This document shows, in pieces, positions 9,176 through 17,281 of a stretch of DNA of 64,000 nt (positions are counted from its first letter, which is position 1; each line of letters starts with the position of its first letter). A program made the translations under genes and the position numbers. Origin of the DNA: Bacillota bacterium (lineage in GTDB: Bacteria > Bacillota > Clostridia > Lachnospirales > Lachnospiraceae); the NCBI GenBank assembly GCA_023386315.1, contig JAEWJZ010000001.1:124001-188000 (forward strand), given 5' to 3'. Under the pieces are notes generated by a model. It worked only from the letters and a program-made list of their open reading frames with translations, had not been told where the DNA came from and searched no databases.

Positions 9176-10624
9176 CTATCTTACTTCAGGCAAATCTCTG
9201 GCTGAAGCCGGGTTTTTACTCCATCGCTCCCCATCGTTCATACCGGTTTCTTTTTCCCATGCCATCATCCATTTGTGCATATGCCAATGCTCCATGAAGG
9301 ACTTTTCTTGTTGCCTTGGATCTGCAAACGTTAGGGCAATATCTCTTAGTTCACTGGACAGTTCAGGATTTATATGATTTAAATTGGTCTTCTCATTGGA
9401 ATCTCTGGCAAGATCAAACAGCATATCTTCATCCTCATAGCCATGATAGGTAATATACTTATAATGGTTCTTTCTTACCATGATTCCATAAGATTTTTCA
9501 TTGAGATCACCTGCCATAAACTGACTGATAACTACCCGCTCATAGTCCGGCTCTTCCGCTTTTGTCAGGACTTTCGCAAGACTGGTCCCATCGGTTTCAA
9601 CGGGAAATTCCACCCCGGCCAGTTCACACATCGTCGGTCCTAAATCCATAATGCTGACGGGAGCCTCCACGCTGCGTGCGCAACCAATGCCATCTCCGGC
9701 AAACAGGAACGGAATCTTCGCCGACTTTTCAAAAAATGTCTGCTTCCCATAGAAACGGTTTTCTCCAACCTGATCGCCATGATCTGACAGGTAGCAGAAT
9801 ATGGAAGACTGATTGGAGCGTTTGGAATAATCGTTAAAAGCGGCCCTTACCCGGCCGATCTGTCCATCCATATGCTCAATCATTCCGCAATAAGCCGCAA
9901 TCGCCTGCCTGGCACTGTCCGCATCAAAGGAACGATCCTTTTTCTTTTTTTCCAGCAGCCGGTTCATTGGCATATCCATATCAAAGCTGTCAGGTACGGT
10001 TACACGATTTAAATATTTCAGATACAATTCTTTTGGCGCCACATACGGATAATGGGGACCATAGGTTCCAACAACAATTAATTGAGGCTTTTCATGTTCC
10101 TGTGACAGATACTCAAGAGCTGCCTCCACCACTGCCTCATCATAATTAAGCACCGGTGATTCTCCGCCGCCTATTACATCTGTACAGCAGGTATCCATAA
10201 AACAGTCCTTAAACACGCCACGCTCCTGAGCCAATGAATTACCTGGCCGGTTCCAGGTTACTGGCGTGATGTCTCCTACCAGACGCTTTGTAAAACCATG
10301 CCTTTGATCATGACCAATGAAATGCATCCGTCCAATTAATACTGTATCATACCCTGCAGCTGCAAAGGGATGTAAAAATGTGGGTGTCATATCTGCCAGG
10401 GTGTCAAAATTTGAATATACGCCTGTTTTAGAAGGCAGCTTTGCTGACAGCATTGACATTCTTGCTGGTACGCACAGTGGGCAGGAGGTATAACTCTCTG
10501 TAAAATTAGTCCCGTCTTCCCTTAGTCTGTCTAAATTTGGCGTTTCAACCGGCACAGCACCCCATCCGGAAAAGATGGGGCTGTGCTGATCGCTCAAGTA
10601 AATTAATATATCGGTTTTTTTCAT
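9176..10624 (-). CDS. Sulfatase, Cys-type (second of three)
   Basis: This 482-residue sulfatase begins MKKTDILIYLSDQH, where Asp12 is the expected first metal ligand; Gln13 replaces the second Asp, as in some choline-sulfatase-like members. Cys51 in LCVPARMS is the formylglycine precursor. SDHGDQVGE supplies the C-terminal metal site. No signal peptide is seen. It sits 12 nt downstream of an RbsC-like permease gene and 12 nt upstream of the terminal sulfatase, so all are one transcript. Two different sulfatases after one transporter suggest a multiply sulfated substrate, or a sugar family with sulfate at different positions. The family call is certain; the substrate is not. Confidence 0.93.
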   Translation of the reverse strand: MKKTDILIYLSDQHSPIFSGWGAVPVETPNLDRLREDGTNFTESYTSCPLCVPARMSMLSAKLPSKTGVYSNFDTLADMTPTFLHPFAAAGYDTVLIGRMHFIGHDQRHGFTKRLVGDITPVTWNRPGNSLAQERGVFKDCFMDTCCTDVIGGGESPVLNYDEAVVEAALEYLSQEHEKPQLIVVGTYGPHYPYVAPKELYLKYLNRVTVPDSFDMDMPMNRLLEKKKKDRSFDADSARQAIAAYCGMIEHMDGQIGRVRAAFNDYSKRSNQSSIFCYLSDHGDQVGENRFYGKQTFFEKSAKIPFLFAGDGIGCARSVEAPVSIMDLGPTMCELAGVEFPVETDGTSLAKVLTKAEEPDYERVVISQFMAGDLNEKSYGIMVRKNHYKYITYHGYEDEDMLFDLARDSNEKTNLNHINPELSSELRDIALTFADPRQQEKSFMEHWHMHKWMMAWEKETGMNDGERWSKNPASARDLPEVR

Positions 10625-10636
10625 ACCTTTCTCCTA

Positions 10637-11659
10637 TTACTCTGCGATTTTTGCTCTGATTCGTTTTGCCTCGGCTATTCTTAGCTTTTTCTTTTTCCAT
10701 GCCTTGATCTCGCTTTCATTCATACGGTAGATCATCAGGATCAGGAAGAGAAAATAGATGACTAAGGTCTGTACGCTGTTGTCTAAAGCCAGTTTGGAGA
10801 GACCGAGAGTTAAAATCTTAATTGACAATACAGCCATCAAAATACCGACTACAGAATTGCTGAAGCGTGCCAGAGTCATTCCAAGCATAACCGCAAACAT
10901 ATTACCCATAACCGTAGCGCGGGAATCCATACCTAAAACCGGTGCCAGATTACCTTTGAAAACGGTGTCGAAGATTCCGGCGATGGCTACCAGACCGCCT
11001 GCTATGGTATAACAGATTATACAATTAGAGAAAATATTAATTCCTGAGTTCATGGCAATCCTCTGATTTCCCTGAATTGCTTTGCGATTATAGCCAAATG
11101 GTGACATCAGGAATAAATATCCCATTACCAAAGTTACCAGCAGCACTACGATGGATATAAAAGTTACGTTCGATAAAATTGCCAGCTTACTGTTTCCGAA
11201 TGTCTGCAGCCCTTTTGATCCAAATGCTGAGAATGAAATACATTCATAGATCAGGGCCATTCCCATACCAAGAATCATGGGAATAATTCTGGTTTTTACA
11301 AATGCCACACCAACCAGGAAACCGGCAATCACACCAAATAAGATACTGATAACTAATGTCCCGATTCCTCCCATTCCCAGACTTAAAGCAATATTACCTC
11401 CAAATATTACCGCAAGAATCATCTGGGAGCCAAGTGAGAAATCCATTCTTCCAGCTGGCAGATTGCAGCTGAGAGCCAGTGCAATACAAAACAAAGAGGC
11501 GAAGGTTCGAGCCAGATTCTTCAAATCTGCCATATTATTAATAACTCCTGCTCCAGTTACCACCCGGGCGATAATTTCCATAATCAGATATATCCCTATC
11601 GGTACACAAAAGGAACAGATGGCATTTTTAATATTCAATCTAAGTGCGCTCTTATTCAT
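10637..11659 (-). CDS. ABC sugar transporter permease (RbsC/BPD_transp_2 type)
   Basis: A hydrophobic protein of 340 residues with about 8-10 membrane segments, including SLFCIALALSCNLPAGRMDFSLG, which carries the family's characteristic 'DxSxG' region, and the cytoplasmic GNQRIAMNSGI loop that contacts the ATPase. The frame extends upstream to 11701, but ATG 11657-11659 has the only good ribosome site (AAAGGAGACTGCC) and avoids overlap with the binding-protein gene, which ends at 11671. It is one of two permeases in this operon; with the permease at 13006 it probably forms a heterodimeric channel served by the ATPase at 13980. Confidence 0.88.
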   Translation of the reverse strand: MNKSALRLNIKNAICSFCVPIGIYLIMEIIARVVTGAGVINNMADLKNLARTFASLFCIALALSCNLPAGRMDFSLGSQMILAVIFGGNIALSLGMGGIGTLVISILFGVIAGFLVGVAFVKTRIIPMILGMGMALIYECISFSAFGSKGLQTFGNSKLAILSNVTFISIVVLLVTLVMGYLFLMSPFGYNRKAIQGNQRIAMNSGINIFSNCIICYTIAGGLVAIAGIFDTVFKGNLAPVLGMDSRATVMGNMFAVMLGMTLARFSNSVVGILMAVLSIKILTLGLSKLALDNSVQTLVIYFLFLILMIYRMNESEIKAWKKKKLRIAEAKRIRAKIAE

Positions 11660-11670
11660 GGCAGTCTCCT

Positions 11671-12993
11671 TTATTGGGTAAGCCCCAACATCTTTAAGCA
11701 ATTATACAAAGTTAAATCACCTAACATGGTGTGTATTTCCTCATTGGTAAGACTGGGATTCGTCTTTTTAATCATCTTATCAATCATATCGGAATTAAAT
11801 ACATAAGTGGATTCATCCTGGTCCAGCTGTTCAATTTCAGCCAATTGCTGCGGGCCGTCACAACCCCAGTTTAATGCCTCGAATTTCATTGCCTTGCCAT
11901 CTGGTTTGAGAACATCAGAATCACCTAACAGTCCATTCATCAGTATTGCAAAACCTTCGCCGGCAATTATCGTTGTTGATTTTACTACAGCAAAATCCAA
12001 TGCCTTATTACCAGTACAGTCATCCGTATTCATTGCAGTATGTAAAGATTCGGATAATTCACCAACAGATGCTACCTTAATGTTTTTGTTAAATGCCCGC
12101 TCTGCTTCATCAATAATCTGAGATAACTGTGTGTAAGTATTGCCTGCACCCATTACTACATCATATTTTCCAGTTAATAACGCTGCTGAAATACCCGTGA
12201 TTACATCTTCGTTTTTCATCTCTCCCGGATAGAGATAAACATCAATCCCTTTATCGTTTTCTGCCATTGTAGGTTCACCGGCAACTACCAGTTCATCAAT
12301 TGGCTTGGTGAATTTTAAATCGTACGCTTCCTCAACTGCTTCCATAATCGCGGTTGCATTGAGACGATGAGCCACATTGTTTTTGCAGGCCATCAGGGTC
12401 GGAATCAAAACGCCGTGTTTCTGGCCGTCACCAAGGAAATTTTCAGCTGCAATTTTCATCTGGGCAGCCGTAGATGACTGCTGGGAACCAAAACCACCGC
12501 AGAAATATTCCAATCCGTCAATGCTTGAGGTATCAGCTGTTCTTTGAACTGCATAATAGATACCCAGCTCCTGGCATTTATTACCTGCCTGCTCCCAATA
12601 AGTAGGTGCGAAACTGAGGATACCTCTGGCTCCGGAAATTTGCGCATTTTCAATAAAATTGAGTTCTGCCTCGGCTGAATCCAGTGCTTCCGAAACAATA
12701 AATTCTACATTGTATTTTGGAGCTACATAATTTTTAAGGTAATCAATCCGTTCCAGGTTTTCATTGGACATATCTCCAAAAGCCAGCCCGATTTTAAACG
12801 TTTCGTGGTCAGCAGCATGATCGTAGTTTGCAGCCTGAGTTGTGTTAGCGGCCGTACTTTCACCCGCTGCTGTGCTGCCTGCAGCTGTAGTGGTTGGATC
12901 AGCCACAGCCTCTTTCGATGCGCTTTTGCATCCTGCCAGACTTGCAGCCATCATGGTAAATGCCATTGCAATTGCCAATACTCTTCTTTTCAT
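11671..12993 (-). CDS. ABC transporter substrate-binding lipoprotein (possibly DUF3798-like)
   Basis: This 440-residue protein has a signal peptide ending in the lipobox ASLAGC, with Cys22 the probable lipidation site. A Thr/Ala/Ser-rich linker follows (about 28-55). The mature domain is periplasmic-binding-protein-like (FKIGLAFGDMSNENLERIDY, GARGILSFAPTYWEQAG). It is larger than classic RbsB and more divergent; I believe it fits the DUF3798 group of Clostridial lipoproteins, but a profile search would decide. It sits between the two permease genes of a sugar-type ABC operon and should deliver the ligand. The co-operonic sulfatases suggest a sulfated mono- or oligosaccharide. Confidence 0.85.
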   Translation of the reverse strand: MKRRVLAIAMAFTMMAASLAGCKSASKEAVADPTTTAAGSTAAGESTAANTTQAANYDHAADHETFKIGLAFGDMSNENLERIDYLKNYVAPKYNVEFIVSEALDSAEAELNFIENAQISGARGILSFAPTYWEQAGNKCQELGIYYAVQRTADTSSIDGLEYFCGGFGSQQSSTAAQMKIAAENFLGDGQKHGVLIPTLMACKNNVAHRLNATAIMEAVEEAYDLKFTKPIDELVVAGEPTMAENDKGIDVYLYPGEMKNEDVITGISAALLTGKYDVVMGAGNTYTQLSQIIDEAERAFNKNIKVASVGELSESLHTAMNTDDCTGNKALDFAVVKSTTIIAGEGFAILMNGLLGDSDVLKPDGKAMKFEALNWGCDGPQQLAEIEQLDQDESTYVFNSDMIDKMIKKTNPSLTNEEIHTMLGDLTLYNCLKMLGLTQ

Positions 12994-13005
12994 TCTTCAT
13001 TCCTC

Positions 13006-13965
13006 CTAAAATTGTTTTCTGGTTGGTAATACATCTGGTCTTTCGCTGTTTAAATACACTAACAAAAGGAATAAAATTCCCCGGATCCCCTGGACGAGTG
13101 AGTTATCCACTCCCATCATCAGAAGCCCCTTGTTTAACACTACTACCGTTATTGCTCCCAACACACCTGCATAGCATTTGGAACGGTCACCGCCAAAAAT
13201 TGACATTCCTCCCAGTACGGTAGCCAGCATTACATCCATACCCATACTTCCGGCTGTAGATGTAGTAATCGTCCCTACACGGATAATCGTATAAACGGCT
13301 GACAAGCCTACCCCGACTCCTGCAATCAGGAAACTCAAGCGGATATAAGTTGACTTTCTAAGGCCGCTCTGGGTGGCACAGTTTTCATTTCCGCCAATGA
13401 AGCGGATTGCTCTGCCAAATGGTGTGAAATTGTAAATCACAATTGCCAGAACCAGATACAGCAGCAGAGTCACCATCCGGAATGCGCTCTTTTCCAATGC
13501 CGAGCATATGGCAAAAGGTACAGTTAAATCTACAGCACCTACCAGAGATTCCTGTATTGCCTTATATATCTGCATCATAACAATTGCGGCAGTGGTTGTT
13601 TTAATATGTAAGCTGACTGACAAAGTGGAATTCCATGCCATCAGTGCCAGACAGATCAGGAGTGTTACCAGAATCATAATTACTACATTTTCTGTTGCCA
13701 GATAGATTTTTCCGCCCACCGTTGCTGCCAGGGCAATAACCGCTCCGATCGAGATATCCAGATTGCCGGTGGTATAGATAAATGCAATACCAATGGTGGC
13801 TGTTGCGGTTATGAGTGCCTGATTAAAAATCCCGGTTATATTTGCTTTTGCAAAGAAGCGTCCTCCTGTGCCTAACCCAAACACAAGCAAAAGAAGAAAT
13901 AAAATGGCAAAAGGAAACACTTCCAGGAAATAACGGTTTTCCTTTATTTTTGTTAATTGTTTCAC
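13006..13965 (-). CDS. ABC sugar transporter permease (RbsC type)
   Basis: A 319-residue integral membrane protein of the BPD_transp_2 family. It has an N-terminal YFLEVFPFAILFLLLLVFG helix, TTGNLDISIGAVIALAATVG (the conserved 'xLDxSxG' helix region), a cytoplasmic loop GGNENCATQSGLRKS, and a glycine-rich re-entrant VLGGMSIFGGDRSKCYAG. It lies 14 nt after the ATPase gene and 12 nt before the binding-protein gene, with an AGGAGG-type ribosome site. With the permease at 10637 it makes an ATPase-permease-binding protein-permease operon, so the channel is likely a heterodimer, whereas classical RbsC is a homodimer. Confidence 0.9.
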   Translation of the reverse strand: MKQLTKIKENRYFLEVFPFAILFLLLLVFGLGTGGRFFAKANITGIFNQALITATATIGIAFIYTTGNLDISIGAVIALAATVGGKIYLATENVVIMILVTLLICLALMAWNSTLSVSLHIKTTTAAIVMMQIYKAIQESLVGAVDLTVPFAICSALEKSAFRMVTLLLYLVLAIVIYNFTPFGRAIRFIGGNENCATQSGLRKSTYIRLSFLIAGVGVGLSAVYTIIRVGTITTSTAGSMGMDVMLATVLGGMSIFGGDRSKCYAGVLGAITVVVLNKGLLMMGVDNSLVQGIRGILFLLLVYLNSERPDVLPTRKQF

Positions 13966-13979
13966 TTGAATTTCCTCCC

Positions 13980-15488
13980 TTAAATCATGTAATTAATCAG
14001 GTCATGCTCATTTAAACCATCTTTGCGGTAAAATTCGCCGCTGACTGCACCATCCCGCATAATCAGAAGCCGGTCACTCATACCAATCAGTTCCGGTAAT
14101 TCTTCACTGATCATAATAATCGCTTTTTCCTGTTTTTTCATTTCATACATCAATTGATACATGGCAGCTTTCACTCCAACATCAACGCCTCTGGTAGGGC
14201 AGTCAAGAATCAATATGCTGGAATCAGCGGCAATCCATTTTCCAAATACCACTTTCTGCTTATTGCCGCCTGATAGAAAACGGACCGGCTGATTTATATT
14301 GCGGCATTTTATTGACAGATTTTCTACTTGTTCTGTTACATACTTTTTCTCTTTCTTAAAATCGATCAGAGGCTTTTTCCAGATGTTCTTCCAATAGCCG
14401 GTACTTTGTATGTTTTCTTTGACGGGTGCCATAAGTTCCAGGGATTCCGAATCCCGGTTTTTGGAAACATAGCCCATACCATGTTGAAAAGCAATAATAC
14501 TGTCCTTTACAACCGTGTTAGTTTCAGTGAGAATTACTTCACCGTCAATTATCTCGTCCAGGCCATAGAGGGCACGTCCTAAAGCATGCATGCCGCAGTC
14601 TGACAAACCGCCGATACCAAGAATCTCACCTTTATGTAACTCCAGGTTAAAACACATCAGATCATTCAAGGTAGTAATATAGTTTGCTTTTAAGACGATT
14701 TCATCGCTACAGGTATCGTTATCATTCCGGTAATAATTACCCTGAATTTCACGTCCTACCATCAGCTTTTTGATCTTACTGTCCTCAAAATCTTCTTTTT
14801 CCAGATTATCGATAATCTCACCGTCACGTAAAATTGTGAGAACGTCACAATGGGTCATCATTTCTTCCATATCATGGGAAATAATCAATACCGACTTACC
14901 CGCATCTGCCAGGCGGTGCATAATTTTATACAGGATATCTCTGCCGCGCTGGGACAGGGCTGTCGTGGTTTCATCTACGATCAATATCTCAGGATCCAAA
15001 GACATTACCTTTGCAATCTCAATCAGTTTACGTTTTTGCATATCCAGCAGTCTGGTGGGATAGGACGCATTGATATAATCAATTCCGCAATCTGTCAATG
15101 CTTTCTCGGCAGCCTTTGTCATTGCCTTCCTGTTGACAAAGGGTCCCCTTAAAAAATCAGCCGCATTCCCCAGAAAAATATTCTCGGCTACTGTTATATT
15201 TTCGATTGTTCCGGCTTCCTGAACAATCATACCGATTCCGGCCTTTGCCGCTTCTAACATTGTCTTTGGTTTCCATGGATTTCCATGGTAAAACATCTCT
15301 CCATCAGTAGCTGGCTGCATTCCTGCAATAATTGAAGAAACGGTTGATTTCCCGCTTCCATTTTCCCCTATTAACCCTCGTATTTCTCCTTTCCTGATTT
15401 GAAAATCTACATGGTTAAGGGCTATGGTTGATCCGAAGTTCTTACACATATTCCTGACTTCTAATACAACTTCACCTTTCTCTCTCAT
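13980..15488 (-). CDS. ABC sugar transporter ATPase, tandem NBD (RbsA/MglA type)
   Basis: This 502-residue protein carries two nucleotide-binding domains. The first has an intact Walker A (GENGSGKST) and Walker B (EILIVDETTTAL), but its signature loop reads LLDMQKRKLIE and lacks the usual LSxGQ glycine. The second has a degenerate Walker A (GLSDCGMHALGRALYG) but an intact signature LSGGNKQK and Walker B (ILILDCPTRGVDVG). In a head-to-tail pair this leaves one fully competent ATP site and one degenerate site. It is the first gene of the operon that runs to 7805. It energises uptake of what is probably a sulfated sugar. Confidence 0.92.
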   Translation of the reverse strand: MREKGEVVLEVRNMCKNFGSTIALNHVDFQIRKGEIRGLIGENGSGKSTVSSIIAGMQPATDGEMFYHGNPWKPKTMLEAAKAGIGMIVQEAGTIENITVAENIFLGNAADFLRGPFVNRKAMTKAAEKALTDCGIDYINASYPTRLLDMQKRKLIEIAKVMSLDPEILIVDETTTALSQRGRDILYKIMHRLADAGKSVLIISHDMEEMMTHCDVLTILRDGEIIDNLEKEDFEDSKIKKLMVGREIQGNYYRNDNDTCSDEIVLKANYITTLNDLMCFNLELHKGEILGIGGLSDCGMHALGRALYGLDEIIDGEVILTETNTVVKDSIIAFQHGMGYVSKNRDSESLELMAPVKENIQSTGYWKNIWKKPLIDFKKEKKYVTEQVENLSIKCRNINQPVRFLSGGNKQKVVFGKWIAADSSILILDCPTRGVDVGVKAAMYQLMYEMKKQEKAIIMISEELPELIGMSDRLLIMRDGAVSGEFYRKDGLNEHDLINYMI

Positions 15489-15522
15489 TGTTCTGACCTC
15501 TCTCCATTTGATATAAACACAT

Positions 15523-15543
15523 TGTAATTGATTTTTAATTACA
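15523..15543. promoter_or_regulatory. Candidate operator TGTAAT-N9-ATTACA upstream of ABC/sulfatase operon
   Basis: Half-sites TGTAAT (15523-15528) and ATTACA (15538-15543) flank a 9-nt A/T spacer, 35-55 bp upstream of the ATPase start. An almost identical element with the same spacing (18 of 21 positions match) lies at 30043-30063 ahead of the other RbsABC-type operon in this window. Its closeness to the start codon suggests that it overlaps the promoter. Regulator unknown; the linked ROK protein and the response regulators are candidates. Confidence 0.5.
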
Positions 15544-15591
15544 CTTCTCTCAAATAAACGAACATTATTTTAGAATTTCAGGTCAGAAATA

Positions 15592-15628
15592 AAAAAGTTA
15601 TAATTCCTTATCGAAATTACAACTTTTT
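15592..15628 (-). terminator. Intrinsic terminator after stand-alone sulfatase
   Basis: An A/T-rich hairpin of about 16 bp (AAAAAGTTATAATTCC against GAAATTACAACTTTTT, with one G-T pair) lies 29 nt downstream of the sulfatase stop at 15657. The minus-strand transcript ends in a T-run. It separates the upstream sulfatase from the ABC operon. Confidence 0.65.
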
Positions 15629-15656
15629 ATTTTGCTCTTTTCGAACAATGACAGGC

Positions 15657-17060
15657 TTAGCCTTTTATATTATTTTGAAGTACCTCTTTTAAAGCTCCTA
15701 AATATTGTCTGCATTCCGGCAGTATTACCTGTGTTTTGGTGCTGTAGGAATCCGGCGTGCTGGCAATAGCTCCTGTCGGAAGGCAAACGGTTCCGGTTTC
15801 TGTTAAAGGATCCCCGGTTTTAAGCTGCCATTCCAGTAATTGATTCTGCATTTCATTTTTCTGCTTTTGATATTCCGGACATTTAGCAAGATTATTTCGT
15901 TCCTGTGGATCACCCACTAAATCGTATAATTCTTCCATTGGAAGCTTCTGTTCAAAAATACCGGCCTGATGAAAGATTTCTTTCGGTTCGCTGTCATCAA
16001 TGTGGCATGGGATCTGATATGGATATTCAGCCAGATAATGACGTATGTACTTATAACGGCTGGTCCGCACTGACCGAACCGGTTCGCAGGCAATATGATA
16101 ATTAATTTCGCCGTATATTTCATTGCGGACTTCTGATGCGGTCTGGTTTAGAACAGGTAAAAAGGATAGGCCCTGAAGCCATCCAGGCTGCGGCAGGGAC
16201 AGCAGCTCACAAAGAGTCGGATACAAGTCAATCTGGGACAGTAAAGCATCTGAACTCTGGCATGCTCTGGTTACTCCGGGTGCTTTGATCATCATCGCAA
16301 CACCGGTGCCATCATCATACAATGTGCACTTTGCCTTGGGGATTGGCAGTCCATGGTCGGTAGTAAATACAATCACCGTATTCTCATATTCTCCTATGGC
16401 CTTTAATGTTTCAATAATTTTTCCGCAATATCGATCCATACGTTCCAGGGCTATTTTTAATCTGGCCATATCCTGCCTCGTTCCCGCCTGATCCGGCACT
16501 CCCTTAGGCGGCATTATATAGCTGCAGTTATATTCCTGGGGCAGATCAGGATATTCCCTATGGGTACAGCCATAACCCACGGCTAAATAAAATGGCCGGT
16601 CTGTCGTTTTTCTTGACTGAAGATAATCAACAGCAGCTTCTGTTGCCATCTCATCCTGCATAGTCAGAAATTCTTCCTGGCGAATTCCTTTTTGATAATA
16701 GGCTTCTGAATTCAGTACCTTTTCATAGCCGAGCTCTGACTCTGACCTTGTTCTGATCTCATGCTGCACCCCAGCCAGAACAGTTTCGTACCCCTGCTGA
16801 TTTAAAAATGCTGCTATGTGTGTCTTTTTGTCTGTAATATCAAATCCTCTGTGAGCCAAACCAATTAATCCATTATTATGTGGATATTGTCCTGTCAGCA
16901 GTACTCCCCTGCTTGGCGAACAGGTGGGACTGGCACAATGCATGTTGCGAAGCAGCATCCCCTCTCTTGCCAGCTGGTTTAGATTCGGAGTTTCCACATC
17001 ATATCCATAGATATTTAAGTATCTGCCTATATCGTGAGTGTTTAAATATAATAGATTCAT
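15657..17060 (-). CDS. Sulfatase, Cys-type (third, monocistronic)
   Basis: This 467-residue sulfatase has its catalytic Cys47 in TCSPSRG (C-x-P-x-R) and metal-ligand regions NTHD at residues 7-10 and FTTDHGLPIP. It is leaderless and so probably cytosolic. The frame extends upstream to 17162, but AAAAAAGGAGG directly abuts ATG 17064-17066, leaving ATG 17058-17060 as the start with proper spacing. It has its own terminator downstream. Upstream lies a striking 27-bp palindrome, and beyond that the ROK regulator gene. The protein is only distantly similar to the other two sulfatases by eye, so it probably removes a different sulfate. It needs formylglycine maturation by an enzyme not encoded here. 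Confidence 0.92.
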   Translation of the reverse strand: MNLLYLNTHDIGRYLNIYGYDVETPNLNQLAREGMLLRNMHCASPTCSPSRGVLLTGQYPHNNGLIGLAHRGFDITDKKTHIAAFLNQQGYETVLAGVQHEIRTRSESELGYEKVLNSEAYYQKGIRQEEFLTMQDEMATEAAVDYLQSRKTTDRPFYLAVGYGCTHREYPDLPQEYNCSYIMPPKGVPDQAGTRQDMARLKIALERMDRYCGKIIETLKAIGEYENTVIVFTTDHGLPIPKAKCTLYDDGTGVAMMIKAPGVTRACQSSDALLSQIDLYPTLCELLSLPQPGWLQGLSFLPVLNQTASEVRNEIYGEINYHIACEPVRSVRTSRYKYIRHYLAEYPYQIPCHIDDSEPKEIFHQAGIFEQKLPMEELYDLVGDPQERNNLAKCPEYQKQKNEMQNQLLEWQLKTGDPLTETGTVCLPTGAIASTPDSYSTKTQVILPECRQYLGALKEVLQNNIKG

Positions 17061-17149
17061 AGCCATCCTCCTTTTTTGTTGCCAGAAATTCTTGTGTTGT
17101 ATATGTTGTGTTTGCCTTGCATTTGTTAGTGATACTCTAACATATTGCA

Positions 17150-17176
17150 TATATAATTTCAACTTGAAATTATATA
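17150..17176. promoter_or_regulatory. 27-bp palindrome, candidate ROK operator
   Basis: Arms TATATAATTTCAA (17150-17162) and TTGAAATTATATA (17164-17176) are perfect inverted repeats around one base. The element lies 90 bp upstream of the sulfatase start. On the minus strand TTGAAA inside it can serve as a -35, with TAGAGT 17 nt later as a weak -10, so binding would block the promoter. The adjacent ROK gene is the obvious candidate regulator. A second, shorter palindrome, TGTATA-T-TATACA, lies at 17221-17233. Confidence 0.55.
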
Positions 17177-17281
17177 ATATTGATTATACTTTAATAACGC
17201 AGCAAAAAAAGAGCAGAATATGTATATTATACACACTCCACTCCATTTCATCAAAAAACGTCACCGCCCAATTTTTCCAGC

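Noticed and set aside
11277..11681. 134-codon plus-strand frame over the permease gene
   Set aside because: Antisense to membrane-protein coding sequence; such long shadows are common opposite hydrophobic genes.
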